The translations under genes were made by a program, and so were the position numbers. From Rhynchopus euleeides (lineage: Eukaryota; Euglenozoa; Diplonemea; Diplonemida; Diplonemidae), in NCBI GenBank assembly GCA_963210315.1, contig OY723287.1, positions 620,001 to 684,000 on the forward strand: a stretch of 64,000 nt of DNA, given 5' to 3'. The notes under the pieces were generated by a model that saw nothing but the letters and a program-made list of their open reading frames with translations, did not search any database and was not told where the DNA came from. Below, piece after piece: positions 20,501 through 29,761 of the stretch. The stretch's first letter is position 1, and every line of letters starts with the position of its first letter.

Positions 20501-23436
20501 ATCAGCACGACACTGATGGGGCAACCCTGCATGATGCCGTTAGTTGGCAGGAAGCCTTCCCCGATGGTGCCGCTCGCCCGGAAGTGCCGCTGCATCGTCC
20601 TGTACGCTGCTCGCAGGGTGCGCAGGACACGGGCGTCGAAACCGAGCTCCGCAGCCAGGCGGAAGGTGAGGTCGATTGGCACCGTGTCGAAGCACTTCTT
20701 GAAGTCGAGGGCGACTCCGTGCAGCGGTCGCCCTGTGAGGTGGGCTTCTTCAATACGTGCCGCCAGGTGCCAGATGAGGTCCTCCGCACCGTGGCCAGGC
20801 CGGCAGCCGTGCAGGTCTTCGGGCGCGATGATCTCCAACCACTTCAGTGCCGGTTTCACCCGGATAGCTGCCCACACTCTGTACAGCACGGGGGTGATAC
20901 TGATGGGGCGCTGCGACAGTGGCTCTCCTGAGCTGCCAGGCTTGGGGATGCGGCAGATCATGGCGTGCATCAGCTGCTCCGGCCACTCGCCCGACCGTTC
21001 AACTTCGTTGAACACCTCCGCGAAGAGCCTGAGGAGTTCGTGCGGGAGTTGTCTCAGTTCGTGGACCCGCCAACCGTGCAGGCCCGGCGAGGTGGACGTG
21101 GACATCTTGGCCAAGGCCTTCCCAACGTCTTCTGCCGTGATGGTCTTGCACTCCATGTCAGCCACCTCGGGGAGAAAGCGGAGGTACTTTTGGCGGAAGG
21201 TGTCCCACCGGGGCTCTGGCGTCGTTGCGTACTTACGGAAGTACCCTCCCCACGCCGTGTCGCTCCTCAGCAGCTCGTCCGCCTCCTTGGGGCAGGCCGT
21301 GAAAGAGCCGTCTTCGCGCCGCATGAAGGTGGCTGGAGCGCAGAAGCGATCTGCGAGGTACGCGAACACCTGCCCTGCCTCGTATGTCCAAGCTTTCTGC
21401 ATCCTCGCCTTCCACGTGCGGATCCTCGCGTCGCGGAGCCTGTCGAACATGCCCCTCTGCGACCCCTCCAAGGCAATGAGGGCCTGCTCCAGGATCTCCA
21501 GGTCCGGCAACTGCGAGGTTGTGTTCGTCAGCGCTGCTTGCAGCCCCTGGGGGAGGCCCCCCTCCCTCAGGCGTTTCTTTGCGGCGTTCCAGGCGTGCTT
21601 CTCCCCATTCGTGAGGCCGTACGGTGCATCGGCTTGCAGTCGCTTGAGACCCTCTTGGACGAGGCATCGGAGGTTCCCCAACAGTCCGTCCTTCGCCCGG
21701 GTGTTCGTGTCACCGGCCCCCCGTGCAGAGGCGGGGTGGTGCTTGGTGGCCGCCCGCGACCACTGCATGTGGTAGCCCTCCGCTCTGCCTGTGTAGGCCG
21801 CTTCCTGCCTCTCCAGGTGGCCTACATGGACACGCTTTAGGAAACGCTCGCCGCAGGTGGAGGCTCGGTGGAGGAGCTGCGCGGCCGTTGCTCCGTGGCG
21901 CAGTTCCCCCTCTGCAAGCACGTCCTGCATTATCCCTCTCGCCGCAGCGTCTCCCAGCTTGGGCTTACCCGCAGGGAAAGGGGTGGGAAGAATGCAGATC
22001 TTTTTGGGGCGGCGGAAGGCAGTGAGGTCTAGGTCTACAAAAAGCGGGCAGTGCGTGGGTATGTCGTAGTCCCCCCGCTTCGCCACCTCAACGCGACGCA
22101 GGGCCGGCGCTGCGCAGGAGTTCATCAGGCAGATGTCCAGCCGAGTGCCGTTCTCCGACGCCCAGCACGTGTTCTGCACGCTCTGTTGTGCGAGCTCCGC
22201 ATGCGTCGTCGCCGCGTCGACCCAGCCGCCCACCCGGCACGCCTGGGACAGCGTGGCGCTGGTTTCCGGGTTGGTGTTGAGGTCCCCCATCAGTAGCACG
22301 GGCACCTGCCCCAACCCAGCTGCGAGGTCGAGCGTCTCTTGCAGGAGGGCTTCCCGCTGCTCACCCACTTCGGTCCCCGAGTGGCCGTACACGCTCAGGA
22401 TATGAAGCGCCGTTTTCCCGTCTCCAATCGCTAGCACTACGTGCACCATGCGGGTACTGTCGTACAACTTCTGCTCCTGCGCGGTCTTCGGCTGCACCAC
22501 TTGCGCGACAAGGCCCTCCTTCGCCATGACAGCCACACCTCCGGGCCTTGTTTGTTCGCGGCCGTTCGCGCCTGCGACCCTGGGCATGCCCTTGCCCCAG
22601 TGCATAGCCCAGCCGTGGGCTGCGAAGTAGCCGTTGTGCGTGCCCTTGCTCGGGTCCGGGACTCGGGTTTCCTGCAGGGCCACAACATCCGCCTTCAGGC
22701 CCGCCACGTCGCCTAGGTGCGTCTGCAGTGACGTTACATTCGCTGTCGCCAGCCTGATCACTCCCGGTGTTGTTAGTTGATATGCAGGATGCCGCAATCG
22801 CCGCGGGGGCGGTGACGCTGTGGACCCCTGGACGGGCGTAGGCACTCGCGTCCCGTCCGCTGTGGCCGGGGTGGGCATAGGAAGGGCTGCAGGGATGTCC
22901 CACTGGTTCGTCGGCGTCACAGCTAGCTCCCGGGCCAGGCTAAGGGGGAAACGGAGCACATCGTAGTGGAAGGGCCTCCACGTAAGGCCCAGCACCTTGG
23001 CTCCCTCCCCACACCGGGTCATGCATTGCTTGCTGCTGGAGGCGAGCAGCCACACCTGGGCATCCAGAACTTCTGCCGCAACCCGGAGGGTAGCCGCGTC
23101 TCCGTATGTCCCCGGGCGCGTCTGCTTCTCGACGTAGTCGTCGTAGGATGTAGGGGCCTGCGGGTCATCGTGGTCGGGCACGTACGAGGCCCTGCGCTCT
23201 GCGTTTTGCCGCATGGACGACGCCACCGCTGCACGCAACCCGCCTGCTGTCCACTCCGCGCACTGCTCTGCAAGGCCGGCGTACTGGCAGTTGCCGTCCT
23301 TCGGCACTGGTACCCGGAGCGCCATCAGTCTCCTTGCAGCATGCGTCAACCACTGCTCGTCTTGCTCTATGGTGGAGGGGGAGTACTCCTGTCCCCCCCC
23401 ACGGAGGCGCCGGGGTTCTCCTGCCCCTGTCGCCAA
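17593..23436 (-). CDS. LINE ORF2 polyprotein: OTU-like, endonuclease, RT, RNase H
   Basis: Residue numbers count from 23436. OTU-like cysteine protease about 35-165: KDGNC with Cys50, ending at FHYDV with His157. APE/EEP endonuclease about 227-470: TANVTS, LQETR (Glu256), MGDLN (384-387) and DIPTHCPL (His462). Reverse transcriptase about 780-1060: Asp911 in ALDFKKCFDTV, NGIMQGCPIS, and FVDD (1001-1004) in place of YADD. CCHC knuckle C1339, C1342, H1352, C1357. RNase H about 1552-1690: DGGARDNG, EYEAL, GDSQ and NTDADAL, giving all four acidic residues. The last ~100 residues are Cys/His-rich. All catalytic residues look intact. The frame is open further upstream to about 23724, next to the ORF1 stop, but contains no ATG there; the first in-frame ATG (23325) falls at residue 38, just before the OTU Cys. 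Confidence 0.92.
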   Translation of the reverse strand: MATGAGEPRRLRGGGQEYSPSTIEQDEQWLTHAARRLMALRVPVPKDGNCQYAGLAEQCAEWTAGGLRAAVASSMRQNAERRASYVPDHDDPQAPTSYDDYVEKQTRPGTYGDAATLRVAAEVLDAQVWLLASSSKQCMTRCGEGAKVLGLTWRPFHYDVLRFPLSLARELAVTPTNQWDIPAALPMPTPATADGTRVPTPVQGSTASPPPRRLRHPAYQLTTPGVIRLATANVTSLQTHLGDVAGLKADVVALQETRVPDPSKGTHNGYFAAHGWAMHWGKGMPRVAGANGREQTRPGGVAVMAKEGLVAQVVQPKTAQEQKLYDSTRMVHVVLAIGDGKTALHILSVYGHSGTEVGEQREALLQETLDLAAGLGQVPVLLMGDLNTNPETSATLSQACRVGGWVDAATTHAELAQQSVQNTCWASENGTRLDICLMNSCAAPALRRVEVAKRGDYDIPTHCPLFVDLDLTAFRRPKKICILPTPFPAGKPKLGDAAARGIMQDVLAEGELRHGATAAQLLHRASTCGERFLKRVHVGHLERQEAAYTGRAEGYHMQWSRAATKHHPASARGAGDTNTRAKDGLLGNLRCLVQEGLKRLQADAPYGLTNGEKHAWNAAKKRLREGGLPQGLQAALTNTTSQLPDLEILEQALIALEGSQRGMFDRLRDARIRTWKARMQKAWTYEAGQVFAYLADRFCAPATFMRREDGSFTACPKEADELLRSDTAWGGYFRKYATTPEPRWDTFRQKYLRFLPEVADMECKTITAEDVGKALAKMSTSTSPGLHGWRVHELRQLPHELLRLFAEVFNEVERSGEWPEQLMHAMICRIPKPGSSGEPLSQRPISITPVLYRVWAAIRVKPALKWLEIIAPEDLHGCRPGHGAEDLIWHLAARIEEAHLTGRPLHGVALDFKKCFDTVPIDLTFRLAAELGFDARVLRTLRAAYRTMQRHFRASGTIGEGFLPTNGIMQGCPISVVLINVLVGVWMRMVEHRQDTRALSFVDDVYATAPSPEILQDVVDDSAGFSHDTGMAICAEIKSHVFSTSPGPLRIMYRARDGEATPLRQRNSFDCLGAMLHARLIREGRTAPQSERIARRKEGAQQNLRRTSALPLPVQWKGQAAAMTAGARLYYDALVTRWDSKDIRRWRGLFVAALWSGPPRRAQEIVLCVLHQAHRVDPAVAPPYRQITTWAKQIKKWSHSRVLSEAAWGSRERLEGTGPFALFWAALQGIEWRWSAATTLAYTDEAGRDVTFGPVAATPSAWAIFAHDLRQSLRNATAKKLAERRDDFQGAEHGIDGRVTRCVLEGEGAAITGYQRGLLRSVVAGAVPARGRTGLGEVCRYCTSGTPETVSHLWWDCAAWEPVRQKHPIAARDRTAWPACLAQCGVAPIYRYSVPENEQPLPMSFADRITTVAQLHRYFIAVLAARQEKDGLLDRSVRHHRTTVYPWEWSTPNPESASIPALAPSEVKQTWGKRPPGMWVALCDWLRGLKWGPQGSEHTVTLMELAVDFELSTGLTLPDTVTRRIRPPAHVDPNRKGAREARSRIPADTAPGLTLYFDGGARDNGTPFAVAGAGAVLYQDGCKVSEKVLPLLNVRSNNIAEYEALRAGLRLLERGDAPEGPVTVRGDSQVVLRQLQGDSLCRDAALRPLFLSTSRLAADLQPRFTLTYEHVKRESNTDADALSNAAMDEAERLGASRQQLQQDLTVFQSSILGKAASLKGLCSMVTKVGTGPWHCGHAANSTVLTAIGGSVAAGLSRRAQLNPATESVMRSLQAHLAVPAPSRTDTVFHDRGMAWAATFAPQPHYPEGWQQSAQQWAARGRQANSRVGRPWERRGAAPRTAPPGARRNAKVLACKLHWKPRCSACQKRRLPEEVCCRNHHKEGDGLPVTMGFCKRHSMDRCGDCYSDGKTLPHCCQAHHAGYAARPPPRSGTELAPHSNPSGASAVT

Positions 23437-23718
23437 ATCTACGGGGTCCCAGCACGGGGCCGTTGCCCGGGTATCTCCTGCCCGTACAGCGGCTCGGCTG
23501 GGTCTAGGTGGGGTTGGGGGTGATGTTGGGGTTGGGGTTCTACTTGGGGTGTGTGGAGGTGTTTGTATACGCCCCGAGACCTCCTGTTTCTCGGGGTGGG
23601 GTGCGGCTGGGGGCCCGACGGCGAACGTGATTTGTCCCCAGACGTGGTCGGCACCCCGGCCAGGGGGAACGTTAATCTCCTGCGCGGGTCCCCCCCGCTG
23701 GCCGGAGCGCCCGCCCCC

Positions 23719-26223
23719 CTATTCCTCATCCGGCTTCTGCGGGTAGGGGGTAAGGCGGTTGGAACGAGGCTTCAGGTACGCCGTGATGGAGGCCTGCCTG
23801 GTCCTCCCGTTCCTGCTGGCTCCCGGCACCCTACAGGGTGGGGCCTCATCCCCGCCAACTGCCGTGGGCGTCAGGGCTTCGAGGAGGGGTGGGGCCGGCG
23901 GGGCAGGCTGGGCAGGCGGCGCCGGTGCTGCCGGCGGCACTGCTGCTGGCTGCGCTGGGGTCGGGGCGGCGCTCGACGTTGTTGGTGCCCCGGGTGCCTT
24001 AGGTGTCACGGGTTTACTGCTCGAATCACTGGGCGGGGCAGGGGCGGAGGAGTCAGAGGCGGCGGAGGTGGCAGAGGTGGTGGTGGTGGTGGTGCTGGGG
24101 GAGGAGCGGGCGGGTTTTGTGGGTGCTGGCAGGGCATCCGCAGCCGGCCCGGCCGTGGGCCCCGCCGGCGGTTTGCCCTTCGCCCCCTTGGACGCACCCA
24201 GCCCCTTTGTGGCAGCGCTCAGCTCCCGCCTCACGGAGATGAGCATCTCCTGGTGTTGCAGCTTGCGCTGCTCCTCCGCGTCGCGCACCCCCTCTAGCAG
24301 GCCCTGCCAGCTCTGCCCGAGCTCGCTGGCCTGCTGCGTCAGCTGGCGCTGCACCCTCTCGCCCTCCTCCTTCCCTGCCTGTTGGAGGTCAGCTCGAAGG
24401 GTAGTGTCGAGCTGGGTTGCCTTCTCGGCAAGGGCCTTGAGCTGCTGGGCCCCGTGCCGCGCCATCTGCGCCTCGCAGGTCCCCCGCAGCTCCCCACACA
24501 CCTCATCCAGGCGGCTCTGGAGGCGGGCCACCTGCTCCCCGGTCGCCCGCTCCGACTGCTGCTGGGCGGCCGTGGCGTCCTTGCGGTCAGCCTCGCAGGA
24601 GGCCCGCAGGTCGCGCACCGTGACCCCCAGGCGCTCCGTCTGCCGCCGCAGCTCGCCCACCGCGGCTTCCCCCTGCTGCGCCTCCCACGCCCTGCGGAGC
24701 TCCGCCACCGCCGCGTCCAGGCGCTGCTGCTCCTGCCCGCGCTGCGCCTCCAGGTCGGCCCTGACCGCGTCCACCTCCGCCTGGAGCTGCTGCGCCTGGT
24801 GGTGGGAGAGGGGCGTCTGCTCGCTCGCCTCCGCGGCTTGCAGGCTCAGCATGGCCTTGCAAGCGCCGCTGAGGCGCTCCTCAAGCGCCCGGTGCTTGAG
24901 GTCCCGCTGCGCAAGCTGGCCCTGCATGTCGGCCTCGAGGGCCTTGTGGCTGGCCTCCCAGCCCTTGCGCGACGCAGTCAGATCCGTCGCATGCGCGCGG
25001 CCTTGCCCCTCCAAGGCGGTGAGCCCAGCAGCCAGCTTCTGCAGATCCGTGCTCGCTGCTGCCTCACCCACCGCCTTGCCCAGCCCTCCGACATGCTCGC
25101 GGAGGCGGGAGACCGTCACGCCCATCGACTGCTGGTGCTTCGCGACCTCCAGGAGCTGGGCCTTGTGCTCCTTTAGTTCACGCTCCGTTTTCAGTGTGGA
25201 CGTAGTGGCTGTAGTGGTGGGGGGTGTGGTGGTGGGGCGCTCCTGGAGGCTCTTCAGCAGGGCCCCTTGCGCCTGCAGCTGCTCCTCCTGGCGGCCGAGG
25301 CGGTCCCCCATGCGCTGCATCTGCAGCTCGTGCTGCTGGGCGTGGCTGTCCAGCCGGGCCTCGAGCAGCGCCACCTGCTCGGCGTGCTGCTCCCCCTGGC
25401 GGCGCAGGCGGTCTTCGAGCCACTGCTCTGACAGGCCCGGGTGCCCCTGCATCGCCTCCATCCGCTGCCCCAGCTCGCCCTGCCGTGCCTGCTGGGTCAG
25501 CAGCTGGGCCTCCAGCCGCTTGCGGTGGCCGTCCTGGTCCTGCAGGAGGCGGCGCAGGCCCTGCAGCTCGGCTTGACAAGCCGCGCCGTCGCCCTGCGTG
25601 GCGGAGTCGGCGGCGGCAGGTGCGGGGTCATGCCCGAGCTCCCGCAGGCGCCCGGCGAGCTTCTCCAGATCCTTCTGGAGCTGGGCAGCTCTCTGCTGCG
25701 CCTGCTGCTTCGCCGCCGCTGCTGCTCCGCCACCACGCCCGGTCCGCCCAACCGTGCCGCTGGCCTGCGACTTCGCAGACCTTCCCGCCTTCGCGGCCGT
25801 GGCGCGCTCCTCCTGGAGCCTGTCGCGGACGCTCTCATAGCGCCGCTTCAGGCGGAGCACCTCCTCGGCCTGCTTCTTCGCGGCCGCCTCCCTCTGCTTC
25901 TGCTCCTCGAGGAGCAGCGTGTCCGTCAGGACCACCTCCTTCCCGTTGACTACTAGAGTCCATGTGGGGGGGGTGCCGTGGGTGGGGGGTTGCTCGGCAG
26001 CGAGGACGGCGACGCCGCCCTCCAGGCTGTCCAGCGCCGCCTCCCACCGGAGGTGGTCGAGAATGGTGCGCACGTGGGCGGCACCATAGAGGGGGGGAAG
26101 GGGTTGGAGCTCGTATCTGCGAGGTTCCGTGAATTCGAGGGGGGGCAGGGGGGCGGCCTGTTGGCCACCGGCCTGGGAGCCGGTGTTCCCGGAGGAGACC
26201 CCGTGGAGGTCGGCCTGTGACAT
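23719..26223 (-). CDS. LINE ORF1, long coiled-coil protein, 834 aa
   Basis: The chosen start (ATG 26221-26223) gives MSQADLHGVSSG and avoids an upstream stretch translated from a CA microsatellite. After a Pro-rich start, residues about 110-600 are a nearly continuous heptad-type coiled coil rich in Glu, Gln, Arg, Ala and Leu. Next comes a low-complexity Pro/Ala/Thr/Ser region. The end is basic (RNGRTRQASITAYLKPRSNR). QASITAYL there resembles a PCNA-binding box but has Leu where the second aromatic residue is usual. No RRM or CCHC knuckle is seen, unlike many ORF1 proteins. The likely role is self-assembly and RNA packaging, from its position and coiled coil. Its TAG stop is followed at once by the open ORF2 frame in the -1 phase. 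Confidence 0.8.
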   Translation of the reverse strand: MSQADLHGVSSGNTGSQAGGQQAAPLPPLEFTEPRRYELQPLPPLYGAAHVRTILDHLRWEAALDSLEGGVAVLAAEQPPTHGTPPTWTLVVNGKEVVLTDTLLLEEQKQREAAAKKQAEEVLRLKRRYESVRDRLQEERATAAKAGRSAKSQASGTVGRTGRGGGAAAAAKQQAQQRAAQLQKDLEKLAGRLRELGHDPAPAAADSATQGDGAACQAELQGLRRLLQDQDGHRKRLEAQLLTQQARQGELGQRMEAMQGHPGLSEQWLEDRLRRQGEQHAEQVALLEARLDSHAQQHELQMQRMGDRLGRQEEQLQAQGALLKSLQERPTTTPPTTTATTSTLKTERELKEHKAQLLEVAKHQQSMGVTVSRLREHVGGLGKAVGEAAASTDLQKLAAGLTALEGQGRAHATDLTASRKGWEASHKALEADMQGQLAQRDLKHRALEERLSGACKAMLSLQAAEASEQTPLSHHQAQQLQAEVDAVRADLEAQRGQEQQRLDAAVAELRRAWEAQQGEAAVGELRRQTERLGVTVRDLRASCEADRKDATAAQQQSERATGEQVARLQSRLDEVCGELRGTCEAQMARHGAQQLKALAEKATQLDTTLRADLQQAGKEEGERVQRQLTQQASELGQSWQGLLEGVRDAEEQRKLQHQEMLISVRRELSAATKGLGASKGAKGKPPAGPTAGPAADALPAPTKPARSSPSTTTTTTSATSAASDSSAPAPPSDSSSKPVTPKAPGAPTTSSAAPTPAQPAAVPPAAPAPPAQPAPPAPPLLEALTPTAVGGDEAPPCRVPGASRNGRTRQASITAYLKPRSNRLTPYPQKPDEE

Positions 26224-26528
26224 CCTGCCCGTGTATCCCTCTCTCCTCCTGTGTGTGTGTGTGTGTGTGGGTGACAAACATAGTGGGCACATGCGCACGT
26301 GAGCTGCTGTATCTGGGAGGGACCCACACAACACTGTTTTGAGTGGCCCAAAATAATATGTGACACAGTGCCGGCGTGTGGTGTGCGCGTGATGCGAATC
26401 TGTGAAAGGGGGTGAGGGGGGTGGGGTGTGTGTGTGTGTGGTTATAAAGTTTTAAGGCGGTGTCGCCCTGCACGGGCAGTAGCACCTCCCCTTCAGTATC
26501 GCACTCCCGAAGGATTCCCCAACACGAC

Positions 26529-26638
26529 GTGACACCGGTTTCGACGCGTACTCTTCGTACCCCTCCCCCCGGCCGCGTCTCTTCAGCGAAGAACCGGGGA
26601 TAATCGGACCAGGGCTAGCTAAACCCTGGTGGTGTCAC
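26529..26638 (-). ncRNA. structured leader of the LINE, self-complementary
   Basis: In the LINE sense the segment opens with GTGACACC and closes with GGTGTCAC, an 8-bp closing stem about 100 nt apart. Inside are the hairpin CCAGGG/CCCTGG, a CCCCGG/CCGGGG pair, and alternatively GACGCG/CGCGTC placed between CTGAAGA and GAAA. That last arrangement is the order of a hammerhead core (CUGANGA, stem II, GAAA), but the remaining stem would be only one base pair, so a working ribozyme is doubtful. The leader has no reading frame. Confidence 0.4.
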
Positions 26639-26640
26639 GG

Positions 26641-26787
26641 GTGGGGTTGGAGAGGGAGAAAAGGAAGAAATGAAGTTGCGAAAAAGTCAAACACTGACAC
26701 GTGAAATCAATAAAAAAGCGGTATATATCGCCCCCTTGCTGCGACAAAGACACTAAATAGTCAGGCCGCTCCAAGAGTCTTGAGGGC

Positions 26788-26821
<34 letters not shown>

Positions 26822-27075
26822 CGGCCTGTCCACACCAGGGATCAACGCCTTGAGCGGACCCGGTTGGTGCGACAGTCACTGCCAGGCGCACCACTACCCC
26901 CCTCGCAGTTCGTTCGGCAATACAAATCTGCTGTGGGTAGGCACAGCGACCAAGAGGTCGCCTGAGGGGGGCAGGAGGGAGGTGGGGTACCAAGGTAGTA
27001 CGTTTGATCAGGTTTGGGCTGCGGGTGGGGTGTGCCGAAGGACGTGTGCCGAAGGACGGGACACACTACGCACGC
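26641..27075. other. intergenic with TG microsatellite
   Basis: No gene supported. A perfect TG run lies at 26790-26818. The LINE 5' end lies somewhere between here and 26529. Confidence 0.4.
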
Positions 27076-27741
27076 TTAGTTGGCAGCCTCCTTGGGAGCG
27101 GGGACCGTCTCGGCGGTCGGCTCGTGGTTCTGGTGGCCCTGGGCGGGGGGCACGTCGTCCTTCGTGGCCCCGGTCAGCACAATGATCAGGATGTTGGTGA
27201 TGGACAGGATCATCGCCAGGACGACGAAGGGGATGGCGTAGCTCATGTTGTAGGTGTCAGTCAGCGTCACACCGCAGAACTTCTGGTTGAAGATCGCCGC
27301 CGCCTGCGCGAAGGTGATGATCATGAAGATGATCCCCGCACCGTTCGTCCCCAGGCTGATCGTCCCGAAGATGCCCTTGCCGGTGGCGGTACCCAGGAAG
27401 GCCGCGATGATGCTGAAGACAGTGAAGAACATGCTGATGAACACGAAGGCCGCGGTGGACTCGGCAAGCTTCTGCTTCTCGTTGCACCCCTCGCGGTTGT
27501 CGCTGTTCATCCCGTGCTCAGGGTCGTGCGGGAAGTTCCCCTTGTAGTCCTTCAGCAGCCCGAACGCAGCGTAGTCCGTCCAGATCGACGACGTCAGCGG
27601 GGGGAACAGCCCGAGGGTGCTCGCCCGCTCCGACCGCTTCAGCACACACAGCGACCGCCCGTCAGCCATCGTGGCGCAGATCAGACCCGCCGCGACGATC
27701 GACAGCCATGCCACAGCCGCGAAGCTCGTGCGCGTCGTCAT
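27076..27741 (-). CDS. four-TM membrane protein, family B copy 2
   Basis: A 221-residue four-helix membrane protein with helices at about 7-25, 95-117, 128-152 and 168-192. The long first outer loop (about 26-92) carries ATMADGRSLCVLKRS, DYAAFGLLKDYKG and EGCNEKQ. A Cys (NQKFCGVTLTD) lies in the second loop, and a soluble Pro/Glu/Ala tail ends PAPKEAAN. B3 differs by only a few residues (GVTL/GVAL, IIVLT/IIMLT, QGHQ/QAQQ). The shared block ends at the stop codon and about 14 bp before the ATG (coding sense CACTAAGCAACA), with unrelated flanks. Function unknown; surface location is inferred from the topology. Confidence 0.85.
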   Translation of the reverse strand: MTTRTSFAAVAWLSIVAAGLICATMADGRSLCVLKRSERASTLGLFPPLTSSIWTDYAAFGLLKDYKGNFPHDPEHGMNSDNREGCNEKQKLAESTAAFVFISMFFTVFSIIAAFLGTATGKGIFGTISLGTNGAGIIFMIITFAQAAAIFNQKFCGVTLTDTYNMSYAIPFVVLAMILSITNILIIVLTGATKDDVPPAQGHQNHEPTAETVPAPKEAAN

Positions 27742-29722
27742 TGTTGCTTAGTGTTGTTGAGGAGAATTGCTGAGACACCTGAAATCGTGACACAGTGGGG
27801 TGTGCTTGTTTTGGGCCAGCAACAATATTATTCAAGACCAACACCAATCGACCGCAACAAAATACCGGGGGAAGGGGCACACGGCCGCACTGACCTTTTT
27901 CTTTGCATATTTTTCCATGACCGTTCTCTGCTGCTGCCCTTTGCTTCTTGCCTGCTGCACTGCAGGACACTACGGGGGGGGACGGGGGTGGGGGTTGTTT
28001 CGAATCAAAAACTACACGACAAGACTGAAGATCTTTCGTTGTGCTGGTCGACAGCCAAGATCCCTTCGACGGTCCCAGCCGCCGAACGCGACGCGATTCT
28101 GTTGCCCGCATCCCTTTCCCGGGGAGGGGGGAGCCCAATACCCTCCAGCTTCTAAAGAAGTCTGTAAAGCAGCACACCCCCGCACACCCATCTCAAGACA
28201 CACACACACCCTTGGGGGGGCATGGAAAGTAATTCTGACTCGAGGGCAATAAAACAATAGAACTGAGAGGCCCAGGTGGGTCCGAGGTGGTGTGTGGGTA
28301 AGGGGGGGAGGGGGGGGGGGTATTTGTGGGGATCGTATGTAGAAACTGCATATCCACAAGCTCGGCGGGGGCGGAGCGTGGCTGCGGAGGAGTGAGGGTG
28401 AGGGCGTGGGGGGGGGGGGGGCAGTGAAGGGGGGGGGGGCGGGGGTGGGGGAGTAACCAACAGGGGCCATCCTCACCCCATCCCCCCCCCCCCTCATTTC
28501 CACCCCACCTCACCCCACTCCACCCACCCGCCTGCCTGCCTGCCTGCCTGCCACCCTCTTTTCCTGCCTAATTGCATGACAACCGTCTTCACACTATCAC
28601 CAGCAAAAAAAATACTATCGTCCACAAAAAGTAATCAGCCACCAGCCTGTCAAGGAGAAAATCAGGCGTTTGGGGTGAGAGAGAGAGACAGAGAGGGGGG
28701 GGTGGGGGTGGGGGTGGGGTGGGGCACGTGCTGCTCACTAACACCACCCAGTTCTCTTTTCCCGAGGTTTCCCCCCCCCCCTCCCACAGCCGCCGGCACA
28801 AACGGGATGTCACACACAATCGCAAAAAAAAGGGGGGGGGTGGAAAAGATGGGGGGGGGGGGGAGGGAAAGGGGGAAAGAGAGAGCGAAAGAGATGTATG
28901 CTCTTTCTCCTCCTCCTCCCCCTCCCCTCCCCTCGCTCCCTTTTTTCCTTCCCCTTTTTTTCCCTCGGCGGATGTAAAGGGGGGGGGGGAACCCACATGG
29001 TGAAAGGGGCAAGGGTGGGGTGGGGTGGGGTGGGGGGGGGAGAGAGAGAGAGAGCCGTGGCAAAGGAAGAGAGGAGGGTTTTTTTTTCACACAACAAGTT
29101 TCGAATCACACAGACACACAGAAGTGGAGGTGGGGGGGTGGGGTGGGGTGGGGTGGGGGACTGAAAGGGGGCGCTCACTCTCTCTGTGCAGGGTAGGGTA
29201 GTGAAGGAGAAAGGCTCTCTCTCTCTCTCCTCTCTCTGAGGTCCGCAGAGTTGCTTTGTGTTTGCGCGGGATGCACTCTGTTTTGGCCTGCCACACAAAT
29301 GTAACAACCCAGCTGTGGAGGCAGCACGAGATTTAAAAAAAAACTTAAAAAAATTACTTCCCTCGCCATTGCCGGGCGCACTCCCAACACCTATAGGGTG
29401 CATCGGAGAGGCAGTAAAACGAGGCAAAGGGTTGCAGTCGTAGGTGTGTTGTGAGGAAGCAGAGGGGTGGGGGGGGGGGGGGGTGGGTGAGGCGGAGGCG
29501 GAGGCGTGCCGTCTACGAGAAAGGGCAGGGCATGGCGAGGGGGGGAGGGGGGGGGGGTGGTATTGTCACCGGTAAAATCGTACTCCAAAAAATCACATAC
29601 ATGTAGCGCATAAATCACACGACTTCCACGAAGCCAGAAGGGGGGGGGGAGGGAAGTAATACGTGAGGCGGATGCTTTGTGTGTGTGTGTGTGCGTGTGA
29701 GTTCACGGAATATCCACTGTCA

Positions 29723-29761
<39 letters not shown>

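Larger units (their letters stand above)
17593..26640 (-). mobile_element. LINE retrotransposon, apparently intact (OTU/APE/RT/RNase H)
   Basis: A two-ORF non-LTR retrotransposon. ORF1 is a long coiled-coil protein (23719-26223). ORF2 is a ~2,000-residue polyprotein (17593 to about 23720) with an OTU-like protease, an apurinic-type endonuclease, reverse transcriptase, a zinc knuckle, RNase H and a Cys/His-rich tail. There are no internal stops. Upstream of ORF1 is a structured leader (26529-26638). No long terminal repeats were seen. The 3' limit is uncertain because no A-tail or target duplication was found. The domain set points to the I-like group of LINE clades; an exact clade cannot be assigned by eye. 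Confidence 0.85.

Noticed and set aside
18143-25576. Long plus-strand frames opposite the LINE
   Set aside because: All are shadows of ORF1/ORF2 in GC-rich DNA; the minus strand carries every catalytic motif.
26529-26638. HDV-like ribozyme at the LINE 5' end
   Set aside because: I could not place the P1/P2 double pseudoknot pairing; only simple stems and hammerhead-like words fit.
26780-26830. Small Val/Cys-repeat frames over TG and CA microsatellites
   Set aside because: Translations of dinucleotide repeats; no coding support.
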